From positions 186,001 to 250,000 of the forward strand of contig NZ_FNVB01000010.1 in assembly GCF_900108315.1 (NCBI RefSeq): a DNA stretch of 64,000 bases, given 5' to 3'. Within the stretch, counting starts at the first letter, position 1, and the number at the start of each line of letters is the position of its first letter. This document shows positions 42,224 to 51,298 of the stretch, piece after piece. The notes under the pieces are model-generated. The model searched no databases, had not been told where the DNA came from, and worked only from the letters and a program-made list of their open reading frames with translations. Both the position numbers and the translations under genes were made by a program. The stretch comes from Saccharopolyspora kobensis (lineage in GTDB: Bacteria; Actinomycetota; Actinomycetes; Mycobacteriales; Pseudonocardiaceae).

Positions 42224-43639
42224 TCAGGCCGGCTGGTCGTCGCGGGTTCTCGCGGCGGCCGGTCCGGCGTGCATCGCCTCCAAGCTCCGACCGGCGGTGC
42301 GCAGCCCCAGCAGGGCGAGCACCAGGGCGCCGATCAGCAGGAGTCCGCACAGCACGGCGAAAACCCCGGCGAACCCGAGGTCGTCGTGCAGGTAGCCGAT
42401 GGCCACCGGAGCCATGATCGCCCCGACCCGGGCGGTCGCGCTGGCCAGGCCCATCCCGGTCGCCCGGGTCTCCGTCGGGTAGATCTCCGAGGTGTAGGCG
42501 TAGAGCGGCCCGGCGACGCCGTTCATGAAGAACGAGAGCGCCACGACGAAGCAGAAGATCGCCACCTCGTCGCCTGCGACGGCCAGTCCGGCCGCGCAGG
42601 CGATGCTGCCGCCCATGAACACCACGATCGTCCACTTGCGGTCGATGCGTTCGCTGATGGCGGCCGCGAGGTAGTAGCCGGGGACCTGCGCGACCGCGCT
42701 GGCCAGCGCGAAGGAGAAGCTCTTGGTGATCGTGAAGCCCTTGAGCACCAGGAGGGTGGGCAGCCAGGTGCCGTAGCCGTAGTGCGTCGCCTGGATGGCG
42801 AACCACACCACGCACACGACGCCGGTGCGGACCGCGAGCCCTGGCCCCCACAGCGCGGCGAACTGCCGCAGCACGTTCCGCCGGGGCGCGGGCTCCCCCG
42901 TCGGCGCGGCGGGCGCCGGGACCGGGGGCAGCTCGCCCCCGACCGCGGTTTCCCGCTCGAAGCGCTCGACGATCGCGGCGGCTTCGGCGATGCGCCCCTG
43001 GCTGATCAGGAAGCGCGGCGACTCCAGCAGATCCCGGCGCCACCAGAGCAGCAGCAGGACGGGAGCGACGCAGATGATGCACGCGATGCGCCAACCCGGC
43101 TCCGGGTTCGGGCTGATCACGGTGACCGCGGTCAGTCCGGCCAGGATGTAGCCGAACCCGAGGAACAGCATCGTGTTGCCGATGTTGCGGCCCCGGTTGC
43201 GGGCGGGCAGGAACTCCGAGATGTAGGGCACGATCATGGTCGCTTCCGCGCCGATGCCGATCCCGCTGAGCACCCGCCAGAGGATCAGCTCCCCCGGGCT
43301 GGACGCGGTCGCCGCGACGAGCGTGAACCCGACGTAGACCAGCAGCGCGTACATCAGCACGCGGCGGCGCCCGATGCGGTCGGCGAGCACGCCCGCGGCC
43401 AGCGCACCGATCAGGTAACCGATGAAGACCGAGGCCAGCAGCCACCCGGCCAGCCCGGAGCCGACCGACCAGATGGCCACCACGGCCGAGGCCGCGTATC
43501 CGAGCAGCACGGCGTCGTAGGACTCGAAGAGGTAGCCGAGCCCGCCCTGCAGCATCAGCCTGCGATGCGGTCTGCCGACCGGGAGCCGGTCCAGGCGGGC
43601 GAGGAGTTCCGTACCAGTGGGCTGCGGTGCGGCGGTCAC
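42224..43639 (-). CDS. MFS transporter, sugar-porter/aromatic-acid type
   Basis: 471 residues, twelve helices. Signatures are GYLFESYDAVLLGY (helix 1), GVLADRIGRRRVLMY, RVLSGIGIGAEATMIVPYISEF, PESPRFL-like LLESPRFLISQGR and YTSEIYPTETRATGMGL. It would be a proton symporter for sugars or organic acids. The start is GTG 43637-43639 with an ideal GGAGG five bases away; the upstream ATG at 43669 has none. It is divergent from a double Lrp/AsnC regulator. Confidence 0.88.
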   Translation of the reverse strand: MTAAPQPTGTELLARLDRLPVGRPHRRLMLQGGLGYLFESYDAVLLGYAASAVVAIWSVGSGLAGWLLASVFIGYLIGALAAGVLADRIGRRRVLMYALLVYVGFTLVAATASSPGELILWRVLSGIGIGAEATMIVPYISEFLPARNRGRNIGNTMLFLGFGYILAGLTAVTVISPNPEPGWRIACIICVAPVLLLLWWRRDLLESPRFLISQGRIAEAAAIVERFERETAVGGELPPVPAPAAPTGEPAPRRNVLRQFAALWGPGLAVRTGVVCVVWFAIQATHYGYGTWLPTLLVLKGFTITKSFSFALASAVAQVPGYYLAAAISERIDRKWTIVVFMGGSIACAAGLAVAGDEVAIFCFVVALSFFMNGVAGPLYAYTSEIYPTETRATGMGLASATARVGAIMAPVAIGYLHDDLGFAGVFAVLCGLLLIGALVLALLGLRTAGRSLEAMHAGPAAARTRDDQPA

Positions 43640-43747
43640 CAGCGCCTCCTTCCATCCGGATGGCGGCATGGTCGGCGAACGCGGCGCAAGCGTTGTCGAA
43701 TGTCGGGGAATCCGTCATGATCCCCGGCTGTGGCGCGGAGAACCGTC

Positions 43748-44746
43748 ATGCTCAGCGAGTCCGACCTGGCGCTGGTGAACGCGCTGCAGGTCTGGCCCCG
43801 GGCGTCGTGGTCGGCGGTGGCCACCTCGCTGGGCGTCCGCTCGGCGGAGGCGGTGGCCCGGCGCTGGGACCGGCTCACCGCCCGCGGTGACGCCTGGACG
43901 ACCGCGTACTTCCGCGCGCTGTCCACCGGCGGCACCGTCGCGCTGGTGACGGCCCGGTGCCGTCCGGGCACCAAGGAGCAGGTCGCGACGACGCTCGCCG
44001 AGGACTCCTGCTGCATCTCCGTGGAGATCACCGCGGGCACGCAGGACCTGCTGCTCACCGTCGCCGCGCAGGACCTCGAAGCGCTCAACCACTACCTGGT
44101 CCAGCACGTCGAGCAGGTCGCCGGCCTGACCGCCACCACGACCGCGCTGGTCACCCGGTTCTACAGCGAGGGGGCGAACTGGCGGCTGCACGCACTGGGC
44201 GCTTCGGCGCACATCGCGCTGGACCCCGGCTTCGGCCAGCAGCCCGCGCCGTCGATCGCGTTCACCGGCCTCGACCGGAAGTTGGCCGGGCTGCTCTCGG
44301 CGGACGGCCGCACCTCCTACGCGCAGCTCGCCGACGAGGCCGGTACCAGCCAGGCGACCGCTCGCCGCCGGATCACCGCGATGCTGCGCTCGCGCGTGCT
44401 CGCCCTGCGCTGCGAGGTGGCCGCACCGCTGGTCGGGCTGCCGGTCACCGCCACCTTGCGCGGGCGGGTCGCCGCGCTCGACGTGGACCGCGTCGGGGCC
44501 GGGTTGGCAGGGCTCGCACCCGTCCGGATGTGCGCGGCGGTCACCGGCGAGCACAACCTGGTCGCCACGGTCTGGCTGCCGTCGATCAGCGCCATCCAGC
44601 AGTTCGAGCAGGCCGCGACGCGCAACTTCCCCGCTCTCGTCGTGCACGACACGCTGGTGAACCTGCGAACGGTCAAGCGCATGGGTCGGCTGCTGGACCG
44701 GTCAGGCCGCGCCACCGGCTTCGTCCCGATGCGCGTCTGGTCTTAG
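43748..44746 (+). CDS. double-domain Lrp/AsnC-family regulator
   Basis: 332 residues consisting of two Lrp-like halves. The first HTH is at about 5-45 (ESDLALVNALQVWPRASWSAVATSLGVRS) with an RAM-type domain. The second HTH is at about 170-205 (LDRKLAGLLSADGRTSYAQLADEAGTSQATARRRI) with a second RAM domain. The first HTH is divergent. ATG 43748 is chosen because GGAGA lies six bases upstream; GTG 43730 is the outer option. It is divergent from the MFS transporter, its likely target. Confidence 0.85.
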   Translation: MLSESDLALVNALQVWPRASWSAVATSLGVRSAEAVARRWDRLTARGDAWTTAYFRALSTGGTVALVTARCRPGTKEQVATTLAEDSCCISVEITAGTQDLLLTVAAQDLEALNHYLVQHVEQVAGLTATTTALVTRFYSEGANWRLHALGASAHIALDPGFGQQPAPSIAFTGLDRKLAGLLSADGRTSYAQLADEAGTSQATARRRITAMLRSRVLALRCEVAAPLVGLPVTATLRGRVAALDVDRVGAGLAGLAPVRMCAAVTGEHNLVATVWLPSISAIQQFEQAATRNFPALVVHDTLVNLRTVKRMGRLLDRSGRATGFVPMRVWS

Positions 44747-44812
44747 CGGCGCAGCCGCTCGGCCCACCGCTGCGGGTTCTGCGCCACCGGAACCGCTGCG
44801 TGAGAACAGCTT

Positions 44813-45502
44813 TCACACCAGGCGGCGGTCGGAGGCCCAGCGCGACAGCTCGTACCGGTTGGACAGCTGGGTCTTGCGCAGCACGCTGGACACGTGCGTC
44901 TCCACCGTCTTGACGGAGATGAACAGCTCGGAGGCGATCTCCTTGTACGCGTACCCGCGCGCCAGCAGTCGCAGCACCTCGCGCTCGCGCGGCGTGAGCA
45001 GGTCCAGCTCGGGGTCGCCGACCGGCGCCGAGTTCGGCCCTTCGGAGAAGGCGTCCAGCACGAATCCCGCCAGCCGCGGCGAGAACACCGCGTCCCCGGC
45101 GCGCACCCGAACGATCGCGTCGGCGAGCTCGCGCCCGGAGATGGTCTTGGTGACGTAGCCCCGGGCGCCGCCGCGGATCACCGCTATCACGTCCTCGGCG
45201 GCGTCGGAGACCGACAGCGCCAGGAACACCACGTCCGGCTGCTGGCCGCGCACCTGCCGCAGCACCTCGGCACCGCCGCCGTCGGGCATGTGCACGTCGA
45301 GCAGGACCACCTCGGGCTTGAAGTGCGCGATGCCCGCGACCGCCTCGGCCACCGACCCGGCCTCGCCGATCACCTCGACCTGCTCGGCGGCGGCCAGCTC
45401 CGCGCGCACCCCGGTGCGGAACAGCGCGTGGTCGTCGACCAGGAACACCCGGACCTGGTGCGGGGCGGTGGTGTCTTCACCGGTCACGATCAAATCCTCC
45501 AT
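44813..45502 (-). CDS. NarL/LuxR-type response regulator of the PspC system
   Basis: 229 residues. The receiver has VFLVDDHALFR (acidic pair), the phospho-acceptor in VVLLDVHMPDGGG and Lys in GYVTKTI. The LuxR HTH is at about 165-225 (LTPREREVLRLLARGYAYKEIASELFISVKTVETHVSSVL). It partners with the histidine kinase upstream, whose stop lies 29 bases away. GTG 45487, with GGAGG eight bases upstream, is a plausible shorter start. It probably binds the duplicated TCAGGG...CCCTGA sites at 46873-46920. Confidence 0.92.
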   Translation of the reverse strand: MEDLIVTGEDTTAPHQVRVFLVDDHALFRTGVRAELAAAEQVEVIGEAGSVAEAVAGIAHFKPEVVLLDVHMPDGGGAEVLRQVRGQQPDVVFLALSVSDAAEDVIAVIRGGARGYVTKTISGRELADAIVRVRAGDAVFSPRLAGFVLDAFSEGPNSAPVGDPELDLLTPREREVLRLLARGYAYKEIASELFISVKTVETHVSSVLRKTQLSNRYELSRWASDRRLV

Positions 45503-45531
45503 CGCTGGGTTCGTCCGCAGCGTACGCGAGT

Positions 45532-46851
45532 TCACGCCGCCCTCGGCATTTCCATCTGCACCTCGGTGCCCTCGCCCGGCGAGGTGCGCACCTTGACCTT
45601 CCCGCCGTGCCGCTGCATGCGGCCGCGGATCGAGTCGGCCAGCCCGTGCCGGTCGGCGGGCACGCTCGCCGGGTCGAACCCGGCGCCGCGGTCGCGGACG
45701 AACACCGAGACCTGCGCGGCCTCCACCTCCGCGTACACGCTCACCTCCGCGACCCGGGCGTGCTTGGCGGCGTTGACGACCGCCTCCCGGGCGGCGGCGA
45801 GCTGCGCGGTCAACCGCTCGTCCACGTCGCAGTCGCCGACCACCACCTGCTGGACCTTGATCGCGAAGCTGTCCTCGACCTCGCCGCAGATCCGGGTCAG
45901 CTCGGCGGAGAACGTGGCCGCGGGCGCGTCGTCCACGGCCTGCCGCGGCGAGCCGTAGCCGTCCGGGCCGTACAGCCAGTTCCGCAGCTCGCGCTCCTGC
46001 CCGCGGGCCAGCCGCCGCACCTCGCGCTCGGACTCCGCCTGCTTCTGGATCAGCGCCAGCGTCTGCAGCACCGAGTCGTGCAGGTGCGCGGCGATCTCGG
46101 CGCGTTCCTGGGAGCGGATCCGGCTGGCCCGCTCGATGTCGAGGTCGCGCACCAGCCGCACCCACCACGGCACGGTCAGCACCGCGACACCGACCAGCGT
46201 CGCGCCCACCGCGAGCAGCGCGAAGCGCACCTCGTCCATCGAGGTCGAACCCATCAGCACCGCCACGATGCCCGCGATGACCAGCGCCGCGCCGGCGAGC
46301 ACGCGGATCATCGCCTTCCGGCCACCGCCGCCCAGCAGCGCACCGACCACGTTGGTCCGCGCGCCCTGCCGCCAGCGGCGGCGCTGCGACTCGTCGGCCT
46401 CCCGCCACACCACGGCGGCACCGATGAGCACCACCACCAGCGGCGCGCCGAGCCAGGCGGGCATCGAGATCAGCCCGCCGACCGCGACCATCGCGCCGAG
46501 GCAGAGCAGGATCACGCCGAAGCCCTGCTGCCGCTCCCGGGTCGTGACGGGCTTCTCCGCGCCGACGGACTGCGGCACGAACACCCACAGCAGCGAGTAG
46601 GCCAGGATGCCCGCCCCGCCGCACACCGCGAGCACGGCGAACCCGCCGCGCACCCACAGCACCGGCACCCCGAGGTGCTCGGCCACCCCGCTGGCGACCC
46701 CGGCGACCAGACGCCCGCTGCGGCGCCTGCGCAGCTGCTCCACGCTCCTCGGGCGCTGCTGCGCCATCGGCTTCGTGGCAGCTCCCGGCCCGGTGTCGGC
46801 CTCGGCGGCGCGCTGCTGGTTCAGCTGGTCTCTCACGGAACCGATGGTCAC
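45532..46851 (-). CDS. PspC-domain sensor histidine kinase (HisKA_3)
   Basis: 439 residues. The N-terminal PspC domain (RRRRSGRLVAGVASGVAEHLGVPVLWVRGGFAV, about 41-95) has a membrane helix. Four further helices lie to about 235. HisKA_3 follows with HLHDSVLQTL (phospho-His), then HATPase_c with REAVVNAAKHARVAEVSV and DRGAGFD. It senses the membrane/envelope state and phosphorylates the adjacent response regulator. The start is GTG 46851, the upstream edge of the open frame and adjacent to the shared operator region. It is divergent from a second PspC protein gene. Confidence 0.92.
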   Translation of the reverse strand: MTIGSVRDQLNQQRAAEADTGPGAATKPMAQQRPRSVEQLRRRRSGRLVAGVASGVAEHLGVPVLWVRGGFAVLAVCGGAGILAYSLLWVFVPQSVGAEKPVTTRERQQGFGVILLCLGAMVAVGGLISMPAWLGAPLVVVLIGAAVVWREADESQRRRWRQGARTNVVGALLGGGGRKAMIRVLAGAALVIAGIVAVLMGSTSMDEVRFALLAVGATLVGVAVLTVPWWVRLVRDLDIERASRIRSQERAEIAAHLHDSVLQTLALIQKQAESEREVRRLARGQERELRNWLYGPDGYGSPRQAVDDAPAATFSAELTRICGEVEDSFAIKVQQVVVGDCDVDERLTAQLAAAREAVVNAAKHARVAEVSVYAEVEAAQVSVFVRDRGAGFDPASVPADRHGLADSIRGRMQRHGGKVKVRTSPGEGTEVQMEMPRAA

Positions 46852-46872
46852 ACGCCCGCGCGAGCGCGGGCA

Positions 46873-46920
46873 TCAGGGACCGTCCCTGACATTCCGGGCC
46901 GGATCAGGGGCGTCCCTGAT
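46873..46920. promoter_or_regulatory. duplicated response-regulator operator between the PspC genes
   Basis: Site 1 is TCAGGGAC-C-GTCCCTGA (46873-46889) and site 2 is ATCAGGG-GCGT-CCCTGAT (46903-46920). Their centres are about 30.5 bp apart, near three helical turns on one face. The motif resembles NarL/LuxR-type sites. The sites lie 22 bases upstream of the kinase start and 23 bases upstream of the GATAGT -10 of the PspC gene. Confidence 0.75.
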
Positions 46921-46942
46921 GCTCCGGGGATCGCCGAGGACC

Positions 46943-46948
46943 GATAGT
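46943..46948 (+). promoter_or_regulatory. -10 element of a leaderless promoter (PspC gene)
   Basis: GATAGT ends seven bases before the ATG at 46956. No -35 is recognisable, which fits activation from the adjacent operator. Confidence 0.5.
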
Positions 46949-46955
46949 GGTGGGC

Positions 46956-48188
46956 ATGAGCACGACGAAGCGCGCCGGAGCTGCGGCGTTCGAGGACACC
47001 ATGCGGGACTTCTGGGCGACCCGCCCGGTCCGGCCGCGTTCCGGCGGCAAGGTCGGTGGGGTCTCCGCGGCGATCGGCCTCCGGTACGGCATCGATCCCA
47101 TCCTGGTGCGGGTCGCGTTCGTCCTGGCGGCCATCTACGGCGGCGCGGGCGTCGTGCTCTACCTGCTGGGCTGGTTGCTGTTCCCGAAGGAGAGCGAACC
47201 GGTCCCCGGCATGGCCAAGCCGAGGCCGGAGCCGACCTCGGGCACCCTCGCGGTGATCCTGGTGCTGCTGCTGCTCCCCAGCGTGCTCTGGCTGACCAGC
47301 TCGCCGGGAATCATCGGGCTCGCGGTGGGCTTGGGCGCGTTCTACCTGATCCACCGCTCCTACGGGGACCGCAACGCGATACCGGCCGCCGCAGCTCCGA
47401 CGGCGGCGGCATCGACCGCTGCGCCGGTGCCCGAGGCGACGCAGGCGGGCGAGAACACCTGGGTCTACCCCGGCACCGAGCAGACCGCGGTCGTCGAGCA
47501 GAAGTCCCCGCCCGCGTGGGACCCGCTCGGTGTCGCGCCGTTCGCCTGGGACCTCCCGGAGCCGAGCGAGCCCGAACCACCGGAACCGCAGCAGCCGAAG
47601 CGGCGCTGGATCACCTGGGTGACGCTGCTGCTGGCGGCGTTCGCCGGTGGCCTGACCAGCGCGCTGGGCGCGCCACTGCACATCTCGCTGACCTTCGCGC
47701 TCGGCACGATCGGGATGGGCCTGATCATCGGCTCCTTCCTGCGCGGCGGCCGGGGGCTGATCGCCGCGGCGGTTCCGCTGGCGGCTGCCGCGCTGATCGC
47801 CTCGATGATGCCGCTGGACACCTACAGCGGTGAGATCGGCGAGCACGAGGTCCACCCCGAAACGGCCGGTGAGCTGGCCCCCGACTACCAGCTGTCCGCC
47901 GGGACGATCACGCTGGACCTGCGCGGCATGGAGATCGCCGACCACGAGGAGATCACCACCGCGGCCAGCGTCGGCGTCGGCGACATCCTCGTGCACGTGC
48001 CCGAGGACGTGGACATCACCGCGCGGTGCAAGTCGGAGCTGGGCGACGTGCAGTGCCTGCACTCGATCGCCAGCGGCGGCAGCGCGGACCAGACGGCGAC
48101 CGACCTGGGGGCCGACGGTCCCGGTGGCGGCCGGTTGAACCTCGACCTGCGGGTCGGCATGGGAAGTGTGGAGGTCACCCGTGGCTGA
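46956..48188 (+). CDS. PspC-domain membrane protein with LiaF-like C-terminal domain
   Basis: 410 residues. The PspC domain at about 24-80 (VRPRSGGKVGGVSAAIGLRYGIDPILVRVAF) has a membrane helix, and a second hydrophobic pair follows. A Pro/Glu linker and three further helices lie at about 228-290. A beta-rich C terminus (TITLDLRGMEIADHEEITTAASVGVGDILVHVPEDVDI) resembles the toast-rack domains of PspC/LiaF proteins that tune envelope-stress kinases. ATG 46956 is probably leaderless; GTG 46947 is possible. It is divergent from the PspC kinase and followed by an overlapping small membrane protein gene. Confidence 0.87.
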   Translation: MSTTKRAGAAAFEDTMRDFWATRPVRPRSGGKVGGVSAAIGLRYGIDPILVRVAFVLAAIYGGAGVVLYLLGWLLFPKESEPVPGMAKPRPEPTSGTLAVILVLLLLPSVLWLTSSPGIIGLAVGLGAFYLIHRSYGDRNAIPAAAAPTAAASTAAPVPEATQAGENTWVYPGTEQTAVVEQKSPPAWDPLGVAPFAWDLPEPSEPEPPEPQQPKRRWITWVTLLLAAFAGGLTSALGAPLHISLTFALGTIGMGLIIGSFLRGGRGLIAAAVPLAAAALIASMMPLDTYSGEIGEHEVHPETAGELAPDYQLSAGTITLDLRGMEIADHEEITTAASVGVGDILVHVPEDVDITARCKSELGDVQCLHSIASGGSADQTATDLGADGPGGGRLNLDLRVGMGSVEVTRG

Positions 48189-48378
48189 CGAGCGAAACCC
48201 GTCCCTCCGCCAGCGCGGCGGCCCGGACCTGGTCGCCCTGGTGAGCGGGCTGATCACCGTCGCCATCGCGGGCAGCGTGCTGATCGGCCTGGGCAGCCAG
48301 CTGCAGTGGCTGCTGGCGCTGGCCGCCGTGACGGTCGGCATCGTCATGCTGGTCGTCTCCCTGCGCACCCGCAGCTAG
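48181..48378 (+). CDS. small membrane protein coupled to the PspC gene
   Basis: 65 residues: a polar start MADERNPSLRQRGG and two helices (LVALVSGLITVAIAGSVLIGLG and LLALAAVTVGIVMLVVSL) ending LRTRS. GTG 48181 overlaps the PspC stop by eight bases and has GGAGG upstream, so it is translationally coupled. It probably belongs to the same envelope-stress unit. No family name recognised. Confidence 0.75.
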   Translation: MADERNPSLRQRGGPDLVALVSGLITVAIAGSVLIGLGSQLQWLLALAAVTVGIVMLVVSLRTRS

Positions 48379-48465
48379 TCCAGAACTCGCCAATCCGCCA
48401 CACGGCCAGGCGCCGCCGGGATACTCGATCGCTCAAGAAGCGGTTCTCCTCACGAAGGAGCGGTG

Positions 48466-49359
48466 ATGGCCCGGAACACGTTGCTCGCGACCGCCGCCGC
48501 GCTCGCGGTGCTGACCGCGGTGCCGCTGGTGCAGGCCGGCGCGGCACCCCGCGCCGAGGTGTTCTTCGACGACTTCTCCGGCACCGAGCTGGACCGCTCC
48601 AAGTGGACGGTCGAGGTCACCGGCGAGAACTTCGGCACCGTCAACCAGGAGCAGCAGGCCTACGTCGACTCGCCCGAGACGATCTACGTGGAGAAGGACC
48701 CGTCGACCGGCGCGGAGAACGGCGCGCTCGCGCTGCACCCCCGGTACAAGCCGGGCACGCAGGCCCCGGACGGGCAGACCTACGACTTCGTCTCCGGCCG
48801 GGTCAAGACCCAGGACAAGGTCGAGTTCACCTACGGCAGCTACTCCGCGCGCCTGAAGCTCCCGGAGAACGCGACGGCCAGCGGGCTGTGGCCTGCGTGG
48901 TGGTCGCTGGGCGCGAACATCGACAACGGCAAGCCGTGGCCGGACTGCGGTGAGATCGACGTGATGGAGCACGTCGGCGAGCCGTGGACGAGCTCGGCGC
49001 TGCACGGCCCCGAGTACCACGGCGACACCCCGTTCACCAAGCGCCAGGAGTTCGCGGGCAAGGACCCGGCCGACTGGCACGTCTACCGCGCGGACTGGAC
49101 GCCGGACGGGATCGCCTTCTTCGTCGACGACACCGAGACCTACCGAGTCACCAAGGACGAGATCCAGAGCAAGGGCTGGACCTGGGCCTACGACGACCCG
49201 CAGTTCCTGATCCTGAACTTCGCCCTCGGCGGCGCCTACCCGAACGGCGTCAACGGCGTGACCGAACCGTACTTCGGCCTCCCGCAGTCCACTGTGGACC
49301 GGGTCGCGACCGGCGAGGTGCGCTACCTGATCGACTGGGTCCGCGTCGAGCAGCCCTGA
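48466..49359 (+). CDS. secreted GH16 family glycoside hydrolase (beta-glucanase type)
   Basis: 297 residues. A signal peptide at about 1-26 (LLATAAALAVLTAVPLVQAGA) precedes a single GH16 domain: DDFSGTELDRSKWTVE, WPAWWSLG, the catalytic GEIDVMEHVG (two Glu with central Asp), and YRADWTPDGIAFFVDD. It would cleave beta-1,3 or mixed-linked glucans outside the cell. ATG 48466 follows GAAGGAG with five bases spacing. It has its own strong terminator shared with guaA. There is no carbohydrate-binding module. Confidence 0.92.
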   Translation: MARNTLLATAAALAVLTAVPLVQAGAAPRAEVFFDDFSGTELDRSKWTVEVTGENFGTVNQEQQAYVDSPETIYVEKDPSTGAENGALALHPRYKPGTQAPDGQTYDFVSGRVKTQDKVEFTYGSYSARLKLPENATASGLWPAWWSLGANIDNGKPWPDCGEIDVMEHVGEPWTSSALHGPEYHGDTPFTKRQEFAGKDPADWHVYRADWTPDGIAFFVDDTETYRVTKDEIQSKGWTWAYDDPQFLILNFALGGAYPNGVNGVTEPYFGLPQSTVDRVATGEVRYLIDWVRVEQP

Positions 49360-49362
49360 CCG

Positions 49363-49412
49363 AACGACGAAGGGCACCTCCGCCCGCCCGGCGGGAGGTG
49401 CCCTTCGTCGTT
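49363..49412. terminator. bidirectional terminator between GH16 and guaA
   Basis: Perfect 19-bp stem (49363-49381 with 49394-49412) and a 12-base loop, midway between two convergent genes. Confidence 0.85.
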
Positions 49413-49425
49413 CAGCGCTCGGGGA

Positions 49426-51012
49426 TCACTCCCACTCGATGGTGCCCGGGGGCTTGGAGGTCACGTCGAGGGTCACCCGGTTGACCTCGGCCACCTCGTT
49501 GGTGATGCGGGTGGAGATGCGCTCCAGGACGTCGTAGGGCAGGCGGGTCCAGTCCGCCGTCATCGCGTCCTCGCTGGAGACCGGGCGCAGGACCACCGGG
49601 TGGCCGTAGGTGCGGCCGTCGCCCTGGACGCCGACCGAGCGGACGTCGGCCAGCAGGACCACCGGGCACTGCCAGATGTCGCGGTCCAGGCCCGCCGCGG
49701 TCAGCTCCTCGCGGGCGATCGCGTCCGCCGCGCGCAGCGTCTCCAGGCGGTCCGCGGTGACCTCGCCGATGATCCGGATGCCCAGGCCCGGGCCCGGGAA
49801 CGGCTGGCGGTGCACGATCGTCTCCGGCAGGCCCAGCTCCAGGCCGACCCGGCGCACCTCGTCCTTGAACAGCGCGCGCAGCGGCTCGACCAGCTCGAAC
49901 TGCAGGTCGTCGGGCAGCCCGCCGACGTTGTGGTGGCTCTTGATGTTCGCCGCGCCGGAGCCGCCGCCGGACTCGACCACGTCCGGGTAGAGGGTGCCCT
50001 GCACCAGGAAGTCGATCTGCTCACCGGCCTCGCCGGCCTCGGTCTGCAGGTCGCGGGCGGCCTGCTCGAAGACCCGGATGAACTCCCGGCCGATGATCTT
50101 GCGCTTCTCCTCCGGGTCGGTCACCCCGGCCAGCGCGCCGAGGAACCGGTCCACCGCGTCGATGGTGACCAGCCGGACGCCGGTCGCCGCGACGAAGTCG
50201 CGCTCGACCTGCGCGCGCTCACCGGAGCGCAGCAGGCCGTGGTCGACGAACACGCAGGTCAGCTGGTCGCCGATGGCGCGCTGCACCAGCGCGGCGGCCA
50301 CCGCGGAGTCCACCCCGCCGGACAGCGCGCAGATCGCGCGGCGGTCGCCGATCTGCTCGCGGATCGCCGCGACCGTGTCGTCGACGATGGAGGAGGTGGT
50401 CCACTGCGGGCGGACCTTGGCGATGTCGTGCAGGAAGCGGCGCAGCACCTCCTGGCCGTGCGGCGAGTGCACCACCTCGGGGTGGTACTGGACGCCGGCC
50501 AGCTGCCGCTCGACGCTCTCGAACGCCGCGACCGGGGTGTCCTTGGTGGAGGCCGTGACGGTGAAGCCCTCCGGGGCCTTGCTCACCGAGTCGCCGTGGC
50601 TCATCCACACCGGGTGGTGGCCGGGCATCTCGGCGTGCATCGTGCCGCCGTCGCCGCTGACCTCCAGCTCGGTGCGGCCGTACTCGCGGGTGCCGGTGTG
50701 CTCCACCGTGCCGCCGAGGGCCGAGGTCATCGCCTGGAAGCCGTAGCAGATGCCGAAGACCGGCACGCCCGCGCTGAACAGCGCCGGGTCGACCTGCGGC
50801 GCACCGTCGGCGTAGACGCTGGACGGGCCGCCGGACAGGACCACGGCGGCGGGGTTGCGACGCTGGATCTCCTCGACCGGGGTGTCGTGCGGGACGACCT
50901 CGGAGTAGACCTGCGCCTCCCGCACCCGACGCGCGATCAGCTGCGCGTACTGAGCGCCGTAGTCGACAACGAGAACAGGCCCCTGGGCGCTGTTGCTTGC
51001 GGAACCGGACAC
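49426..51012 (-). CDS. guaA: GMP synthase (glutamine-hydrolysing) GuaA
   Basis: 528 residues. It converts XMP to GMP with glutamine and ATP. The class I glutamine amidotransferase domain has VLVVDYGAQYAQLIARRVRE, the Cys in GICYGFQAM and the His/Glu in YHPEVVHS. The ATP pyrophosphatase domain has the P-loop ALSGGVDSAVAAAL. The dimerisation domain has RQPFPGPGLGIRIIGEVT and the C terminus KPPGTIEWE. The start is GTG at 51010-51012 with AGGAGG ten bases upstream. It partners metabolically with guaB at 57423. Confidence 0.96.
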   Translation of the reverse strand: MSGSASNSAQGPVLVVDYGAQYAQLIARRVREAQVYSEVVPHDTPVEEIQRRNPAAVVLSGGPSSVYADGAPQVDPALFSAGVPVFGICYGFQAMTSALGGTVEHTGTREYGRTELEVSGDGGTMHAEMPGHHPVWMSHGDSVSKAPEGFTVTASTKDTPVAAFESVERQLAGVQYHPEVVHSPHGQEVLRRFLHDIAKVRPQWTTSSIVDDTVAAIREQIGDRRAICALSGGVDSAVAAALVQRAIGDQLTCVFVDHGLLRSGERAQVERDFVAATGVRLVTIDAVDRFLGALAGVTDPEEKRKIIGREFIRVFEQAARDLQTEAGEAGEQIDFLVQGTLYPDVVESGGGSGAANIKSHHNVGGLPDDLQFELVEPLRALFKDEVRRVGLELGLPETIVHRQPFPGPGLGIRIIGEVTADRLETLRAADAIAREELTAAGLDRDIWQCPVVLLADVRSVGVQGDGRTYGHPVVLRPVSSEDAMTADWTRLPYDVLERISTRITNEVAEVNRVTLDVTSKPPGTIEWE

Positions 51013-51066
51013 GTCGCCGCGACCTCCTAGCATGAACCGGTGAGCTGCGGCCATTGTCCCAGGTAA

Positions 51067-51087
51067 CCGATGCCACAGCGGCATCGG
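51067..51087. repeat. hairpin in the guaA upstream region
   Basis: CCGATGCC-ACAGC-GGCATCGG, an 8-bp perfect stem 55 bases upstream of guaA. It may terminate the upstream response-regulator unit or be part of the guaA leader. Nothing else was seen in 51013-51298. Confidence 0.4.
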
Positions 51088-51298
51088 CCCCGGCAGAGCT
51101 GTCAGCGGAGCCGTCCGCGCTTGTGCCAGCGGCGGCAGCCGCTTCGAGCGCGCATGCAGGGTGACCGGCCGCGGGTTCCGAGTGGTTTCCTGGCGAGGAC
51201 AGACCCTCCGTCCACACACAGGAGAGCACCCGCAGTCCGGGGAACCGCTCAGGTTCCGCCAAGCGACCACTCACGCAACACAAGCACCCGATGAGCCC

